A stretch of 64,000 nucleotides of DNA, taken from Chitinophagaceae bacterium (lineage in GTDB: Bacteria; Bacteroidota; Bacteroidia; Chitinophagales; Chitinophagaceae). Location of the stretch: contig CANFHA010000003.1 of assembly GCA_947446645.1 (NCBI GenBank), forward strand, positions 1-64,000, written 5' to 3'. How positions within the stretch are numbered: the stretch's first letter is position 1; every line of letters starts with the position of its first letter. The position numbers and the translations under genes are program-made. Shown piece after piece: positions 6,955 to 16,118 of this stretch. The notes under the pieces were generated by a model, which was not told where the DNA came from, did no database searches, and saw nothing but the letters and a program-made list of their open reading frames with translations.

Positions 6955-8799
6955 ATGGGGATTGGAAAGAACATAGTGAAGTGGGCGCTGGCCTGTATAT
7001 CGGTATTGTGCGTCAATAGTATTTTGCTTGCACAGCAGGTAGGCATTGAGATGCATACCGAAGCACAGGCCGACACGGCCAAAAAAGAAGTGATCAAAGA
7101 GGTGCCGGCCATCACCGTGGAAGAGCTGGAGCAGCTTTATAACAAAAACCCCGATTCTATCTATAGCCAGTACTTGCATACCCTACTGGAAAATAAACAA
7201 TTTAAGACGGCAGAGAAGGTTGTGATCAATCAGCGCAGCCACAACCCGCAGGACCTTTCCCTGCGTGTGGACATGGGCGATGTATATGCCTGGGAGCGGC
7301 GATATGACAAGGCTAAGGTGCAATATGACAGCCTGCTGCAGATGCTGAACGGCGATGATGGACTTACGCAACGTGTTGTAAAAACATTTACTGACCATGG
7401 CAACGACGACTATGCGCTAAAGGCGCTGGAGCGGACTGCTGTACTGACCAATGCATGGTACTACTACGGTATGCCCCTGGCGCGGCTGTATGACAAGTGC
7501 GGCAGGGGAGACAAAACTATAGAGATGCTGCTGATAGCCGTGCCTGTGCAGGGCGGCAACCTGGAAACGCTGAAGACTATGCTGCTGGAGATGCTGGGCA
7601 CTGACCCTGCAAAGCTGCAGCAGATGCAGAAAGGAATTGTAAAAAAGATAAACGATGACCCGGGCAATGCTAACTATGCAGACCTGCTAACCTGGATATA
7701 CACCCAGAAAAATGACTGGGATGGTGCGCTGATACAAATAGAAGCGCTGGACGAGCGTAATAAGGAAAGCGGCAGGCGACTGATAGAGCTGGCGCGCGTT
7801 GCTGCGAATGCCAGGCAGTATGATGCAGCTGCCAAAGCCTATGACGATGTGATAGCACAGGGCAAGGAATCAGTAAACTATCTGACAGCCCGCAGTGGCC
7901 GGCTTTCTATAGCGTTTGAACTGATTAAAAACGATACGTTGCTGAAGCCAGCGGTAATTGTGGACCTGGCGAAGCAATATGATAGTTTGCTGGTGGAGTA
8001 TCCGCAGCAGTATACCACGCAGACTGCGGCAGACTATGCCATGCTGGAGGCCCAGTATGCCGGCAATGCACTAAAGGCGCTGGCGCTATTGCAACGCGCT
8101 ATTACCGAACCGGGTATAAGGCAAAATGCCGTAGGCATGTTTAAGCTGCAGATGGGCGACTACTACCTGCTTACAGGCCAGCTATGGGACGCATCACTCA
8201 TATATAGCCAGGTAGATAAAGAGTTTAAGCAGGATATGCTGGGCGAGGATGCCCGGTTCAGGAATGCGAAACTTGCTTACTACCGGGGCGATTTTGTATG
8301 GGCTCAGCGGCAGCTATCCGTGCTTAAAGCTTCTACATCCCAGCTTATTGCCAATGATGCGCTGTACCTGTCTGTACTGATCACCGAGAACGTGGAAGAC
8401 AGCAACTATGTGCCGCTGGAGCGGTTTGCAAATGCCAGCCTGCTGCTGTTTGAAAACAAGGACAAGGAAGCCGAATCGCTGCTGGACAGTATAAACAAAG
8501 CTTACCCCAAGCATCCGCTGAATGATGATATTATTATGGCACGTGCCGACCTGGCAATGAAGCACCATAACTACCTGAGAACGCTGGAACTGCTGAAAGC
8601 CTTATACGATAAGTATGGCCAGGATGTGCTAGCAGATGACGCTGTGTATAAGATGGCGGAAATATACCGCAACCAGCTGCATGATATACGGGAGGCCAAG
8701 CACTATTATGAGCAGCTGATAATAGACTACCCGGGCAGCACCTATGTACAGGCGGCACGCCAGCACCTCTACGACCTCAATAACGCAGTTTTACCATAG
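6955..8799 (+). CDS. Large secreted TPR protein
   Basis: Starting at ATG 6955 instead of the track's TTG gives a signal peptide (KNIVKWALACISVLCVNSILLAQQ). The remaining roughly 590 residues are helical repeats of TPR type, such as DLSLRVDMGDVYAWERRYDKA, and near the C-terminus MAEIYRNQLHDIREAKHYYEQLI followed by DYPGSTYVQAARQ, a typical end of TPR proteins of the BamD/YbgF kind. It is probably periplasmic and acts as a protein-binding scaffold. The function is unknown. Its stop codon directly abuts the ATG of the VF530-type gene. Confidence 0.8.
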   Translation: MGIGKNIVKWALACISVLCVNSILLAQQVGIEMHTEAQADTAKKEVIKEVPAITVEELEQLYNKNPDSIYSQYLHTLLENKQFKTAEKVVINQRSHNPQDLSLRVDMGDVYAWERRYDKAKVQYDSLLQMLNGDDGLTQRVVKTFTDHGNDDYALKALERTAVLTNAWYYYGMPLARLYDKCGRGDKTIEMLLIAVPVQGGNLETLKTMLLEMLGTDPAKLQQMQKGIVKKINDDPGNANYADLLTWIYTQKNDWDGALIQIEALDERNKESGRRLIELARVAANARQYDAAAKAYDDVIAQGKESVNYLTARSGRLSIAFELIKNDTLLKPAVIVDLAKQYDSLLVEYPQQYTTQTAADYAMLEAQYAGNALKALALLQRAITEPGIRQNAVGMFKLQMGDYYLLTGQLWDASLIYSQVDKEFKQDMLGEDARFRNAKLAYYRGDFVWAQRQLSVLKASTSQLIANDALYLSVLITENVEDSNYVPLERFANASLLLFENKDKEAESLLDSINKAYPKHPLNDDIIMARADLAMKHHNYLRTLELLKALYDKYGQDVLADDAVYKMAEIYRNQLHDIREAKHYYEQLIIDYPGSTYVQAARQHLYDLNNAVLP

Positions 8800-9021
8800 A
8801 TGAGCACAGACCAGAAAAACAATCCGCTGCACGGTATTACCCTTGAGGTGATGCTGAATCACCTGGTAGCAAACTACGGCTGGGAAAAGATGAACGACCG
8901 TGTGCGGATAAATTGCTTTTTTGAAAATCCGAGTATCAAGTCCAGCCTGAAATTTTTACGCGCTACACCCTGGGCGCGTAAAAAAGTAGAAGATCTGTAT
9001 CTGGAAAGTATTAATAAGTAA
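8800..9021 (+). CDS. VF530 family small DNA-binding protein (DUF2132)
   Basis: The 73-aa protein contains the family signature: [22 protein letters not shown], then RIRINCF-like [34 protein letters not shown]. The family is named from a Vibrio fischeri structure annotated as a double-stranded DNA-binding protein; the physiological role is not established. The ATG begins immediately after the stop of the TPR gene (TAGATG), so translation may be coupled, although the two products should be in different compartments. Confidence 0.85.
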   Translation: MSTDQKNNPLHGITLEVMLNHLVANYGWEKMNDRVRINCFFENPSIKSSLKFLRATPWARKKVEDLYLESINK

Positions 9022-9129
9022 CTGAGGACTCCACAAAATAAGTCTGTTTCTCAACAATTTGCAGCTTCTGAAAAGCTGTGGCATGCCTTTTGTAATACAC
9101 TTACCAAACGAGGACTAAAACTACATTTT

Positions 9130-9318
9130 ATGAAAAAACGTACGATGAGATATTTCAGCAAAAACAGGGCTTTAAAATTATTTGAACGCCCCACACAACT
9201 TGATCTGCACACTTTCCTTAGCGCTACATTTGCCATATCTCAGAGCCGTGTAGTGAAGCAACATGTACAGAGCGTGCTTCACGAGCTGAGCATGCCTTCT
9301 TACAAGCTTAGTGCATAA
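9130..9318 (+). CDS. Small basic hypothetical protein (62 aa)
   Basis: Not recognised. The protein is basic at the N-terminus (MKKRTMRYFSKNRALKLF), has no clear transmembrane segment and no cysteines, and ends before a well-formed terminator at 9351, which supports the view that a transcript ends here. The ATG at 9130 is the obvious start; an AGGA lies upstream (CGAGGACT). Codon use looks like that of its neighbours. The opposite-strand ORF covering the same region has no protein-like character. Confidence 0.5.
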   Translation: MKKRTMRYFSKNRALKLFERPTQLDLHTFLSATFAISQSRVVKQHVQSVLHELSMPSYKLSA

Positions 9319-9350
9319 ACATCTTTTTTACTATAGTTGGTAATTATATG

Positions 9351-9375
9351 ACCGGGGCTGCCCGGTTATTTTTTT
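9351..9375 (+). terminator. Rho-independent terminator
   Basis: ACCGGG-GCTG-CCCGGT forms a six-pair GC-rich stem with a four-base loop, followed by TTATTTTTTT. It closes the transcript containing the 62-aa gene. Confidence 0.85.
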
Positions 9376-9562
9376 GCCTCTACCTGCCGGTCGCAGGGGT
9401 ATTACCTAAATGTATTTGCATGCAGATTGCTTTTGCAAAATAAACATCGGAAAGTCGTAATCAAAAAAAATAAATTTACCGGTAGTAAGGTAATAAAATA
9501 TGGTATATTAGCAGTTTACAAGCAATTTCTAAGCAATTTTCCATCTGTAAACTGATGATTGA

Positions 9563-9570
9563 TAAATTTG
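9563..9570 (+). promoter_or_regulatory. Candidate -7 element (TAAATTTG) for the DUF4783 gene
   Basis: TAAATTTG fits the Bacteroidota -7 consensus TAnnTTTG and lies 63 bp before ATG 9634. No convincing TTTG lies at the usual spacing upstream. The remaining intergenic stretch 9376-9562 is AT-rich and holds nothing else I can name. Confidence 0.4.
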
Positions 9571-9633
9571 GCTTAATTTTTGCAATAAGGTTGGTTGACG
9601 GAAAGATATACGTTATTTGTAAGGAATAATTGT

Positions 9634-10032
9634 ATGAGAAAAATACTACTATCGATAACATTTACTTTGCTATTTTTTGCAGCACAGGCCCAAAGCAGCA
9701 AGACACCAATGGAAGACATGGTGAATGCGCTGAGGATGGGCCGGGCTACAGATATGGTGAAGTACTTCGATAATTTCGTACCAATTACCATAAATAACAA
9801 CCAGCAGATATACAGCCACAACCAGGCGCAGGTAGTACTACAGGATTTCTTTGATAAGCACAGCGCCCGGGATTTTGTGATAATGGATAACGGCTCACCC
9901 GACAATACTTCTAAGTTTCTCATTGGAAGTTTCACAGAGCCATCTGGTGCTAAGTACAGTGTGTACATACTTATGAAAACCAAGGCTGGAGATTATATGC
10001 TGCAGGAGCTAAGGTTGAATAAGGAGAATTGA
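9634..10032 (+). CDS. Secreted DUF4783 protein
   Basis: ATG 9634 opens a signal peptide (MRKILLSITFTLLFFAAQAQ); the upstream TTG used in the track is not needed. The mature domain of about 113 aa (DMVNALRMGRATDMVKYFDNFVPITIN, then SHNQAQVVLQDFFDKH, then GSFTEPSGAKYSVYILMKTKAGDYMLQELRL) has the NTF2-like layout of DUF4783, a family found mainly in Bacteroidota. The function is unknown; it is probably periplasmic. The gene is monocistronic and ends at a bidirectional terminator shared with the convergent DUF4139 gene. Confidence 0.8.
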   Translation: MRKILLSITFTLLFFAAQAQSSKTPMEDMVNALRMGRATDMVKYFDNFVPITINNNQQIYSHNQAQVVLQDFFDKHSARDFVIMDNGSPDNTSKFLIGSFTEPSGAKYSVYILMKTKAGDYMLQELRLNKEN

Positions 10033-10063
10033 TTTGTTTAGTTTACTTCATAAGTACAAAATA

Positions 10064-10083
10064 AGAGGACCCGAGGGTCCTCT
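10064..10083. terminator. Bidirectional terminator hairpin
   Basis: AGAGGACCC-GA-GGGTCCTCT is a perfect 20-base palindrome between two convergent genes. It is flanked by A-rich sequence on the left and T-containing sequence on the right, so it can stop transcription from both sides. Confidence 0.8.
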
Positions 10084-10106
10084 CATTTATTTAAGCTATT
10101 GGCTGC

Positions 10107-11750
10107 CTATCTCATATTTGCAATCGTTTTCCCCTTAGGGTACTTTATGGTATAGCCGAAGGGCAGTGTTTTTGTTTCATTCGCGTTCAGCGATATTGTC
10201 CACTTCATAAGCCCGGTGGTTTCGTTGTACTCAGCTGAGCCTGTCTCCTTGTCCTCAATTACAATGTCTTTGTCATTGCTTACGGGCTGCTGATCTTCTA
10301 TTACCAGGTTTATATTTTCCTTGCGGGTATTGCGCACAGATATGGTGTAGGCAAATGTTTCGCGCACATTGTTGCCTATGGTCTTCACGCTGCGCAGCTT
10401 GGTATCGCGTACGCGCTTCACCACTATCTTCTTGTCCCTGCCCAGCGATATGGTCATTGTGTCACGCACATTGCGCATATCAATATTGCCCTGGCCCACA
10501 TAGGTGCCTTCATAGAAAATATTGGTTTGTCCCGGCAGCAGGTTCAGGTCTTCCCAGTTGGTGATCTCCGCCTGCAGGAAGGCATCTTTATCCAGCTTGG
10601 GCACGGCAAAGTAGTGATAGGTGGCGGGCAGCTCATATTTCTTTATGGCTACCAGGTGCTGCTGGCCATCGCTGGGTATTGTATACGGCAAGTCTATATC
10701 AAACGAGGTGTTTACGCCCGAGTTATCAACCGATACATATTCGTTGATGGAAGATTGTTCGTCTTTCATAATGCCGGCTGCACCTTCCATCACGTCGCCT
10801 GCACTCCTTGTCTTAGAATATGCTGCCGCGGGGGCTTGTGGCATGTTGTTGTTTCTGTATACATTTTTGTACACCGGTTCGTAAAAGGCGAGGTACCATC
10901 GGTTCATAGCAGGTGCCTGCACACCTTCGTTAGGGTTGCCGGTGGATAGTGTGAGACGTACGTTGTTCCACTTCACGCCGCTGTTCTGGTAGATGTTAGC
11001 CTTGTAGTAGAGCTTTACCGGCTTGTTCACCTCGTCAGCAAATATATCGTACGTGGGTGTCCAGCCCGCGTGCGGCACTATATAGTCAATGGTTATGGCG
11101 CTGCTGGTAGACTCCTTTGCATAGAATTTCACCAGGAGCTGGCCGCCTGGCTGGTAGTCTTTTTTCTGCTCTTCATCCAGTTGCTTATTTAGCCGGGCGA
11201 TCCGTTCATCCAGTTTTTTAAGGCGTGCTTCTTCCTCTGTTCTCTGATTCAGGTAACCTTCCATTTTGCTATTTACAAGGTCCAGCATCTTAGATAGCTC
11301 TGCCACCGAGAGGCCGGTGTTTTCCCCGCTTACTTTCTGGTTGGCGGTTATTATAGCCAGTTGCTGGTTCAGCACTTTTATTTTGTTATTTACCTGGTCC
11401 TTAGTTGCGCCCAGCCACAGTATGCTGTCTTTTATCATTTTCGCTTCGGGCGAGAATATTTCTGCCTCCAGGTAATTGTTCTGAAAAGTAGCAGACTCTA
11501 TCACCACACCATTGGTTGCGTTCACCGTCAGGCTCTGGCTGTTTACGTCACCGGCCACATTGGTGAACAGTATTTCGTTCTCTCCCTTGGACAGACTTAT
11601 GTTTGCGGTGCTGGTCAGCTCTGCCCCGCTCAGGAAGACTGTTGCCTGCTCTATGTTCAGTTTTTGATGCGCCTGGGCATGGAGCAGGGCTTCAGGCATG
11701 GAAACAGAGATCAGTAAAGCAGCGGAAAATAAAAATTTGGTTTGCGTCAT
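10107..11750 (-). CDS. DUF4140/DUF4139 protein (mucoidy-inhibitor-like), secreted
   Basis: The 547-aa protein has a signal peptide ending around LLHAQAHQ, a DUF4140-type N-terminal domain (IEQATVFLSGAELTSTANISL), a coiled coil (about residues 165-195: LNQRTEEEARLKKLDERIARLNKQLDEEQ), and a DUF4139 beta-rich part beginning near ITIDYIVPHAGWTPTYDI. It ends with IKYPKGKTIANMR. Proteins with this architecture are widespread in Bacteroidota; some are annotated as mucoidy inhibitor A-like, but the function is not known. It is transcribed alone. A TAACTTTC element about 30 bp upstream resembles a -7 box with one mismatch. Confidence 0.85.
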   Translation of the reverse strand: MTQTKFLFSAALLISVSMPEALLHAQAHQKLNIEQATVFLSGAELTSTANISLSKGENEILFTNVAGDVNSQSLTVNATNGVVIESATFQNNYLEAEIFSPEAKMIKDSILWLGATKDQVNNKIKVLNQQLAIITANQKVSGENTGLSVAELSKMLDLVNSKMEGYLNQRTEEEARLKKLDERIARLNKQLDEEQKKDYQPGGQLLVKFYAKESTSSAITIDYIVPHAGWTPTYDIFADEVNKPVKLYYKANIYQNSGVKWNNVRLTLSTGNPNEGVQAPAMNRWYLAFYEPVYKNVYRNNNMPQAPAAAYSKTRSAGDVMEGAAGIMKDEQSSINEYVSVDNSGVNTSFDIDLPYTIPSDGQQHLVAIKKYELPATYHYFAVPKLDKDAFLQAEITNWEDLNLLPGQTNIFYEGTYVGQGNIDMRNVRDTMTISLGRDKKIVVKRVRDTKLRSVKTIGNNVRETFAYTISVRNTRKENINLVIEDQQPVSNDKDIVIEDKETGSAEYNETTGLMKWTISLNANETKTLPFGYTIKYPKGKTIANMR

Positions 11751-11946
11751 AATGCGTGATTTTTAAAGAAGAGAGCTGAAAGTTAGAAATTCCATAGGCG
11801 GGATAGGGTTGATTAGGGATAGTTAACAATAATTTATGGCTTTGGTTATAAGCATTTGTGGCCGCTTTTAGTTTTTAAGTAGCGCATGTTTATGGAATAG
11901 TAATGCTTCCTGTGTCTGTGATAGGGTAACCGATTAAATAAAAGAC

Positions 11947-12234
11947 ATGGAACAGCCAGCGATAAACCGTAATTTTGCAGCCCAAATAAACGAGATGAGC
12001 TACGAAGAAAGTAAAGAAAGACGCAGGTCGAGAAGCAGCTTTCGCACTACACTGGATGTGGGCATGGGCTTGTTTTATGTGGCTATAGGCATAGCGGTGA
12101 TGGTGCTGAGGGCTTTTGGTACTTTCCAGATACGGCCGGAGATCATTGCCTATGTACTGGGCGCTATGATGATAATAGGCGGTTGCTTCCGCTTCTATCG
12201 CGGCCTGCAGGATATTTTGCGCAACAGGAAATAG
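11947..12234 (+). CDS. Small membrane protein (95 aa)
   Basis: A charged N-terminus (YEESKERRRSRSSFRTT, residues 19-35) precedes two hydrophobic helices (about 37-57 and 66-84) and a basic end (RGLQDILRNRK). No family is recognised. It sits 165 bp upstream of the PstS-like gene on the same strand. In related genomes as I recall them, PstS-like/TPR pairs follow exbB-exbD-tonB genes with a small membrane protein in between; here only the small protein is present, which makes the comparison suggestive but not conclusive. Confidence 0.65.
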   Translation: MEQPAINRNFAAQINEMSYEESKERRRSRSSFRTTLDVGMGLFYVAIGIAVMVLRAFGTFQIRPEIIAYVLGAMMIIGGCFRFYRGLQDILRNRK

Positions 12235-12398
12235 GAGACTCCCAAGAGCAGGAAGAGATGATGAAGTAGTGCAACATATAAGTCTCCCGCCTACCAGCTG
12301 TTACGAGTGTAGGGAAGAGGCAACCGCTGTTAAATTATTGTTACAACAGATATCAGCGATCTCTATTAGTTGAATTAATAAGTAAAATTGCGGTCCTT

Positions 12399-13307
12399 AT
12401 GCATTTGCTCAAATATGTTTTATTGTTCTTTGTTTTGACCGGTGTGCTGGTTTCATGCGAGGAAGCCCCAAAGAACCAGGATAACCTGGGCAAGGGTACG
12501 ATAGATATTTCTGTAGATGAATCGTACCGGCCAGTGATAGATGAACAGCTAAGGGTATTTGACAGCAGCTATCCGGATGCAAAGATCAATATCCACTATA
12601 AGCCGGAGGCAGAATGCTTTAAAGACTATTTTGAAAACAAGGCAAGGGTAATACTGGTAACCCGCCCGCTGACAAAAGTGGAGAAGGAACAGTGCGATCA
12701 GCAGAAGATATATACCACATCTATGAAGCTGTGCAGGGATGCTGTGGCCGTAGTAGTGAACAACAGCTCTGAAGATACGCTGCTGGATATGAATGTGCTG
12801 AAAGGCATACTCACCGGAGTGTATAAGCAGAAGTACACAGTGGTGTTTGACAACCAGGCATCGAGTATAGTGCGCTTTGTTGTAGACTCTGTGCTCAAGG
12901 GTGGCAAGCTCGGCGCAAATGTGTTTGCCGCAAAGGGTAGCAGGGATGTGGTAGACTATGTGGCTAAAAATAAGGATGCGATAGGCTTTGTGGGACTGAA
13001 CTATGTAAGTGACACTACAGACCCGAATAATACCGGCACTTTCATAAATACTGTTAAAGTTGTAGCCATGAAGAATGACAGTACCGGGGAGTTCTTAAAG
13101 CCCTACCAGGCATGGCTGGCGCTGAAAACGTACCCGCTGTACCGCAGTCTTTATTACATAAACCGGGAAAGTTATCCGGGTCTCGGCACGGGTTTTGCAA
13201 ACTTTCTTGTAGGGCAGCGTGGGCAGCTGATTTTTAAATTTGCGCACATGTTTCCTGTAAATGCAGAGATGATAGTAAGGGAAGCACAAATAACCAATCA
13301 TAAGTAA
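12399..13307 (+). CDS. PstS-like substrate-binding lipoprotein
   Basis: The 302-aa product has a lipoprotein signal (LLFFVLTGVLVSCEE, Cys near residue 20) and a periplasmic binding fold of the phosphate-binding type: IDISVDESYRPVIDEQLRVFDSSYPDAKI, then ARVILVTRPLTKVE, then RDAVAVVVN, LKGILTG, and KNKDAIGFVGLNYVSD. No Pst permease or ATPase lies nearby. Instead it is followed by a TPR protein, an arrangement common in Bacteroidota and often associated with ExbB/ExbD/TonB-type energy systems. A role as a structural or sensing binding protein rather than a transporter component is an inference. Confidence 0.8.
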   Translation: MHLLKYVLLFFVLTGVLVSCEEAPKNQDNLGKGTIDISVDESYRPVIDEQLRVFDSSYPDAKINIHYKPEAECFKDYFENKARVILVTRPLTKVEKEQCDQQKIYTTSMKLCRDAVAVVVNNSSEDTLLDMNVLKGILTGVYKQKYTVVFDNQASSIVRFVVDSVLKGGKLGANVFAAKGSRDVVDYVAKNKDAIGFVGLNYVSDTTDPNNTGTFINTVKVVAMKNDSTGEFLKPYQAWLALKTYPLYRSLYYINRESYPGLGTGFANFLVGQRGQLIFKFAHMFPVNAEMIVREAQITNHK

Positions 13308-13348
13308 GTCACTAATTATCAAACATTAAATAACATAAACGTACTAAG

Positions 13349-14971
13349 ATGTACAACAGCAGAAGAATAATGATAATGCTTATTGCGATCGTTTTCAGCA
13401 TAAGCGCCACTGCACAATCGCTGCAGGACGGTATCAAAATGTATAACTACGAGAAGTACCAGAGTGCCGAGCGTATACTTTCGCCGCTGGCTGCAAATGA
13501 TGCTATGGCCAACTATTACCTGGGCCTTTGCCAGCTGCAGGAAGGTGATGCAGCAAAAGCAAATGCTACGTTCTCAAAATTTCCGCAGGATGCGGCCAAC
13601 TTGTCTGGCTTGGCGCGCGTGTTTTTCATAAATAAGGATGTAGCAAAGGGTATGCAGGCTGCAAAAGACCTGGCTGCAAAATCGAAGAAGAAAGAGTGGC
13701 AGGCAGAAAAATATGCAGCTGATGCCATCACCTACACTACTGGTGGCGACTATAACCAGGCTATATTCTGGTATAAGGATGTGCTGACGAAAAGCCCTGA
13801 CGATGCAGCTACACACCTGGGTTTGGGCGATGCACTGAGGAAAATACCCGGCGGTGGCGGCGATGCCATGACCAACTATGAGTCGGTAACGGAAAAGGAT
13901 GCCAAGAATTCGCTGGCATTTACCCGCATAGGCGACCTGTGGTACGAAGCGAAGAACTACCAGAGCGCACTTGATAACTATGCCAAGGCCAAGGACGCTG
14001 ACAATACTAACCCACTGCCTTACCGTGCATTGGCAAGGGCTTTCTCAAGCTCAGGCAAATTCAAGCAGGGGCTGGAAAACTCGCAGAAGTACTACGAGCT
14101 TTCGGACAAAACCCCGATGGATAAAATAAACTATGCTGAAGCGCTCTTCCTGGCTCAGAATAACTGCGAAGCAGCTAAGATGGCTAAGGATATGCTGAAT
14201 GATGTAACGGACTACAAGCAAAAGACAGAGCTGTATGGTATACTGGGCTTTGCTGAAGCTCAGTGCGGCGACTCAATAGATGCCATTAAGAATATCCGCA
14301 TTTACCTGGGCCGCCAGGAGCCTTCAAAGGTGCTGCCTACTGACTACGTAAACGTAGGTAAGCTGTTCCTGAAAATGGGTATGCTTGACTCTGCTGTAAC
14401 TTACTACAATAAGGGAATTGCTAATGACACCGGGGCGAATAAAACAGACATTTACCGCCAGATAGCAGAAGCCTTTAAAACAAGGAAAGACTATTGTAAC
14501 TCTGCTGCATGGTATGACAACCTGATAAAGGCAAATCCTGCTACCCAGCCTGCAGACTATGCATGGAGAGGTATTATGTACTACTACTGCAAGGACTACG
14601 TAAAGGCTATGAAGTCTTATAACGATTTCGAAGTTAAATATCCTGATCAGCCGTCTATACCTTACTGGCAGGGCCGTATACAGCAGGTGATCGACTCTGA
14701 CGCCGTATCTGGTGCAGCTGTTCCTTACTTCATGAAGTGGTTTGGAAAAATAGGGGATAACTACGAAAAGAAGAATGAGCTTAAGGGCCCTTATGAGTAC
14801 CTGGTTTATTATTTCTACAACAAGAAAGACAAGGAAAATATGAACATGTATAAGGAGAAGCTGAGGACCCTGGATCCTACTAATGCTAACCTGAAGGCGA
14901 TAGAAGAAATGGAGAAAAACGCTAACGCGCCTAAGAAAGCAAAAACAACAACGCCAGCTAAGGGCAAATAA
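13349..14971 (+). CDS. Secreted TPR protein paired with the PstS-like lipoprotein
   Basis: A signal peptide (RRIMIMLIAIVFSISATAQS) is followed by more than ten TPR-like units across 540 aa, for example GDYNQAIFWYKDVLTKSPDDAATHLGLGDAL-type repeats, and a low-complexity basic end (APKKAKTTTPAKGK). It lies 41 bp after the PstS-like gene, most likely in one transcript that ends at the hairpin at 14990. A periplasmic scaffold role is likely. The specific partner cannot be read from sequence. Confidence 0.8.
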   Translation: MYNSRRIMIMLIAIVFSISATAQSLQDGIKMYNYEKYQSAERILSPLAANDAMANYYLGLCQLQEGDAAKANATFSKFPQDAANLSGLARVFFINKDVAKGMQAAKDLAAKSKKKEWQAEKYAADAITYTTGGDYNQAIFWYKDVLTKSPDDAATHLGLGDALRKIPGGGGDAMTNYESVTEKDAKNSLAFTRIGDLWYEAKNYQSALDNYAKAKDADNTNPLPYRALARAFSSSGKFKQGLENSQKYYELSDKTPMDKINYAEALFLAQNNCEAAKMAKDMLNDVTDYKQKTELYGILGFAEAQCGDSIDAIKNIRIYLGRQEPSKVLPTDYVNVGKLFLKMGMLDSAVTYYNKGIANDTGANKTDIYRQIAEAFKTRKDYCNSAAWYDNLIKANPATQPADYAWRGIMYYYCKDYVKAMKSYNDFEVKYPDQPSIPYWQGRIQQVIDSDAVSGAAVPYFMKWFGKIGDNYEKKNELKGPYEYLVYYFYNKKDKENMNMYKEKLRTLDPTNANLKAIEEMEKNANAPKKAKTTTPAKGK

Positions 14972-14989
14972 TAAAGTCAATGCTATTAA

Positions 14990-15022
14990 ATGGAAAAGCT
15001 GCTCATGGGCAGCTTTTTCCAT
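14990..15022 (+). terminator. Terminator hairpin after the TPR gene
   Basis: GGAAAAGCTGC and GCAGCTTTTTCC pair across a short CATGG-type loop, with one bulge and a T-rich 3' arm. It lies 19 bp after the TPR stop. Confidence 0.7.
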
Positions 15023-15112
15023 TTACGTGTATCCAGATCAGGATTTAGCAATTTATGCTTATTTTTAGCGGGAAGCGGTGCCTGAAGCAATGTACCGATC
15101 TCCGCACACAAT

Positions 15113-16102
15113 ATGAAGATCACAAAAGCGCTTATATTCTTACCGGCTATTCTGGTGTTATTGGTCGCCGGCAGTTGCAGCAATGACAAGAAGAAACTGG
15201 GAGGGCTTACCTACGATATGGCCCGCAAATCTCTGAATGAGAAATACCCCAAGCTGCCTACTGATGAAATATTTCGCCAGGCCAGCAGCGGCAGGCTGTA
15301 CAATGAGCTAAAGGACCGGTATAGACGTGGGCTGAACGACCTGGCTATAGAGACGGACCGCGACGGCGCCAAGCTGGTGGTGGTTGTGATGTCGCCGGAT
15401 GTGGGGCGGGCATTATCGCTCTCCAATACCTCGGGCATACCGTACATTGTGCAGTTGTGCAATACGATGGGTATTGATTGCCTGGATATGACACCTATAC
15501 TGGCATCGCAGCACGCAAACTCAACAGGTCAGTCGGCATCGGAAGGCAACTTTAGCAAGGGTGGGGCGGCAGTGGTAGCCGAGCAGCTTTCTTACCTCAT
15601 GCTCACTTACGACTGTTTCAAGAACAACAAGAAATTCCCCGCCGGACCGAAACCCGAAACCTTCGGCGATGCAGAACCTAACAAGAAAGAAGTGATAGAC
15701 GAGGAAAAAGGAGTAAAGTACTACCTTACCACAAACTCGCAGGGCCTGAGGATGGACCATAACGTTACCTTCCCTAAGAAAAAGCAAACCATTTACTTCA
15801 TGGGCAATGCACAGATCTACAGCCCGCTGCTGGATGACAATTCGATCGCTACCCACATGCTGCAGGAAAAATACCCGGCCAAAGAGATTATCAATGCAGG
15901 TTACCTCAACTATACTATTGAAGACTTTGCCGGACAGTATGTAGAAAAAGGACGTTTTACCGAGCCGGATGTAGTGGTGCTGTGTACCAGCGGAGAAGAT
16001 ATATTGAGCAACTTCTTTACCCAGCGCAACCGCTTTGCAAGGTCTAAGAAGATTTACAAGCCCTCGCCTGCGGAGGAAGAGTTTTATTTACATCTCAATT
16101 AG
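15113..16102 (+). CDS. Lipoprotein with degenerate, apparently permuted SGNH-hydrolase-like blocks
   Basis: The 329-aa protein has a lipoprotein signal (LPAILVLLVAGSCSN, Cys 22). Its second half reads like the start of an SGNH hydrolase: TNSQGLRMD, TIYFMGNAQIYSP in place of the GDS block, then IINAGYLNYTIEDFAGQY and PDVVVLCTSGEDI. Its first half reads like the end of the same fold: AKLVVVVMSPD, then CLDMTPIL, then EGNFSKGGAAVVAEQL where a DxxH block would be expected. The nucleophile Ser is Ala and the terminal His is missing, so it is unlikely to be an active esterase. The blocks also appear in swapped order. The assignment rests on motif reading alone. Confidence 0.45.
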   Translation: MKITKALIFLPAILVLLVAGSCSNDKKKLGGLTYDMARKSLNEKYPKLPTDEIFRQASSGRLYNELKDRYRRGLNDLAIETDRDGAKLVVVVMSPDVGRALSLSNTSGIPYIVQLCNTMGIDCLDMTPILASQHANSTGQSASEGNFSKGGAAVVAEQLSYLMLTYDCFKNNKKFPAGPKPETFGDAEPNKKEVIDEEKGVKYYLTTNSQGLRMDHNVTFPKKKQTIYFMGNAQIYSPLLDDNSIATHMLQEKYPAKEIINAGYLNYTIEDFAGQYVEKGRFTEPDVVVLCTSGEDILSNFFTQRNRFARSKKIYKPSPAEEEFYLHLN

Positions 16103-16118
16103 GCTAAAAACCGCCAAT

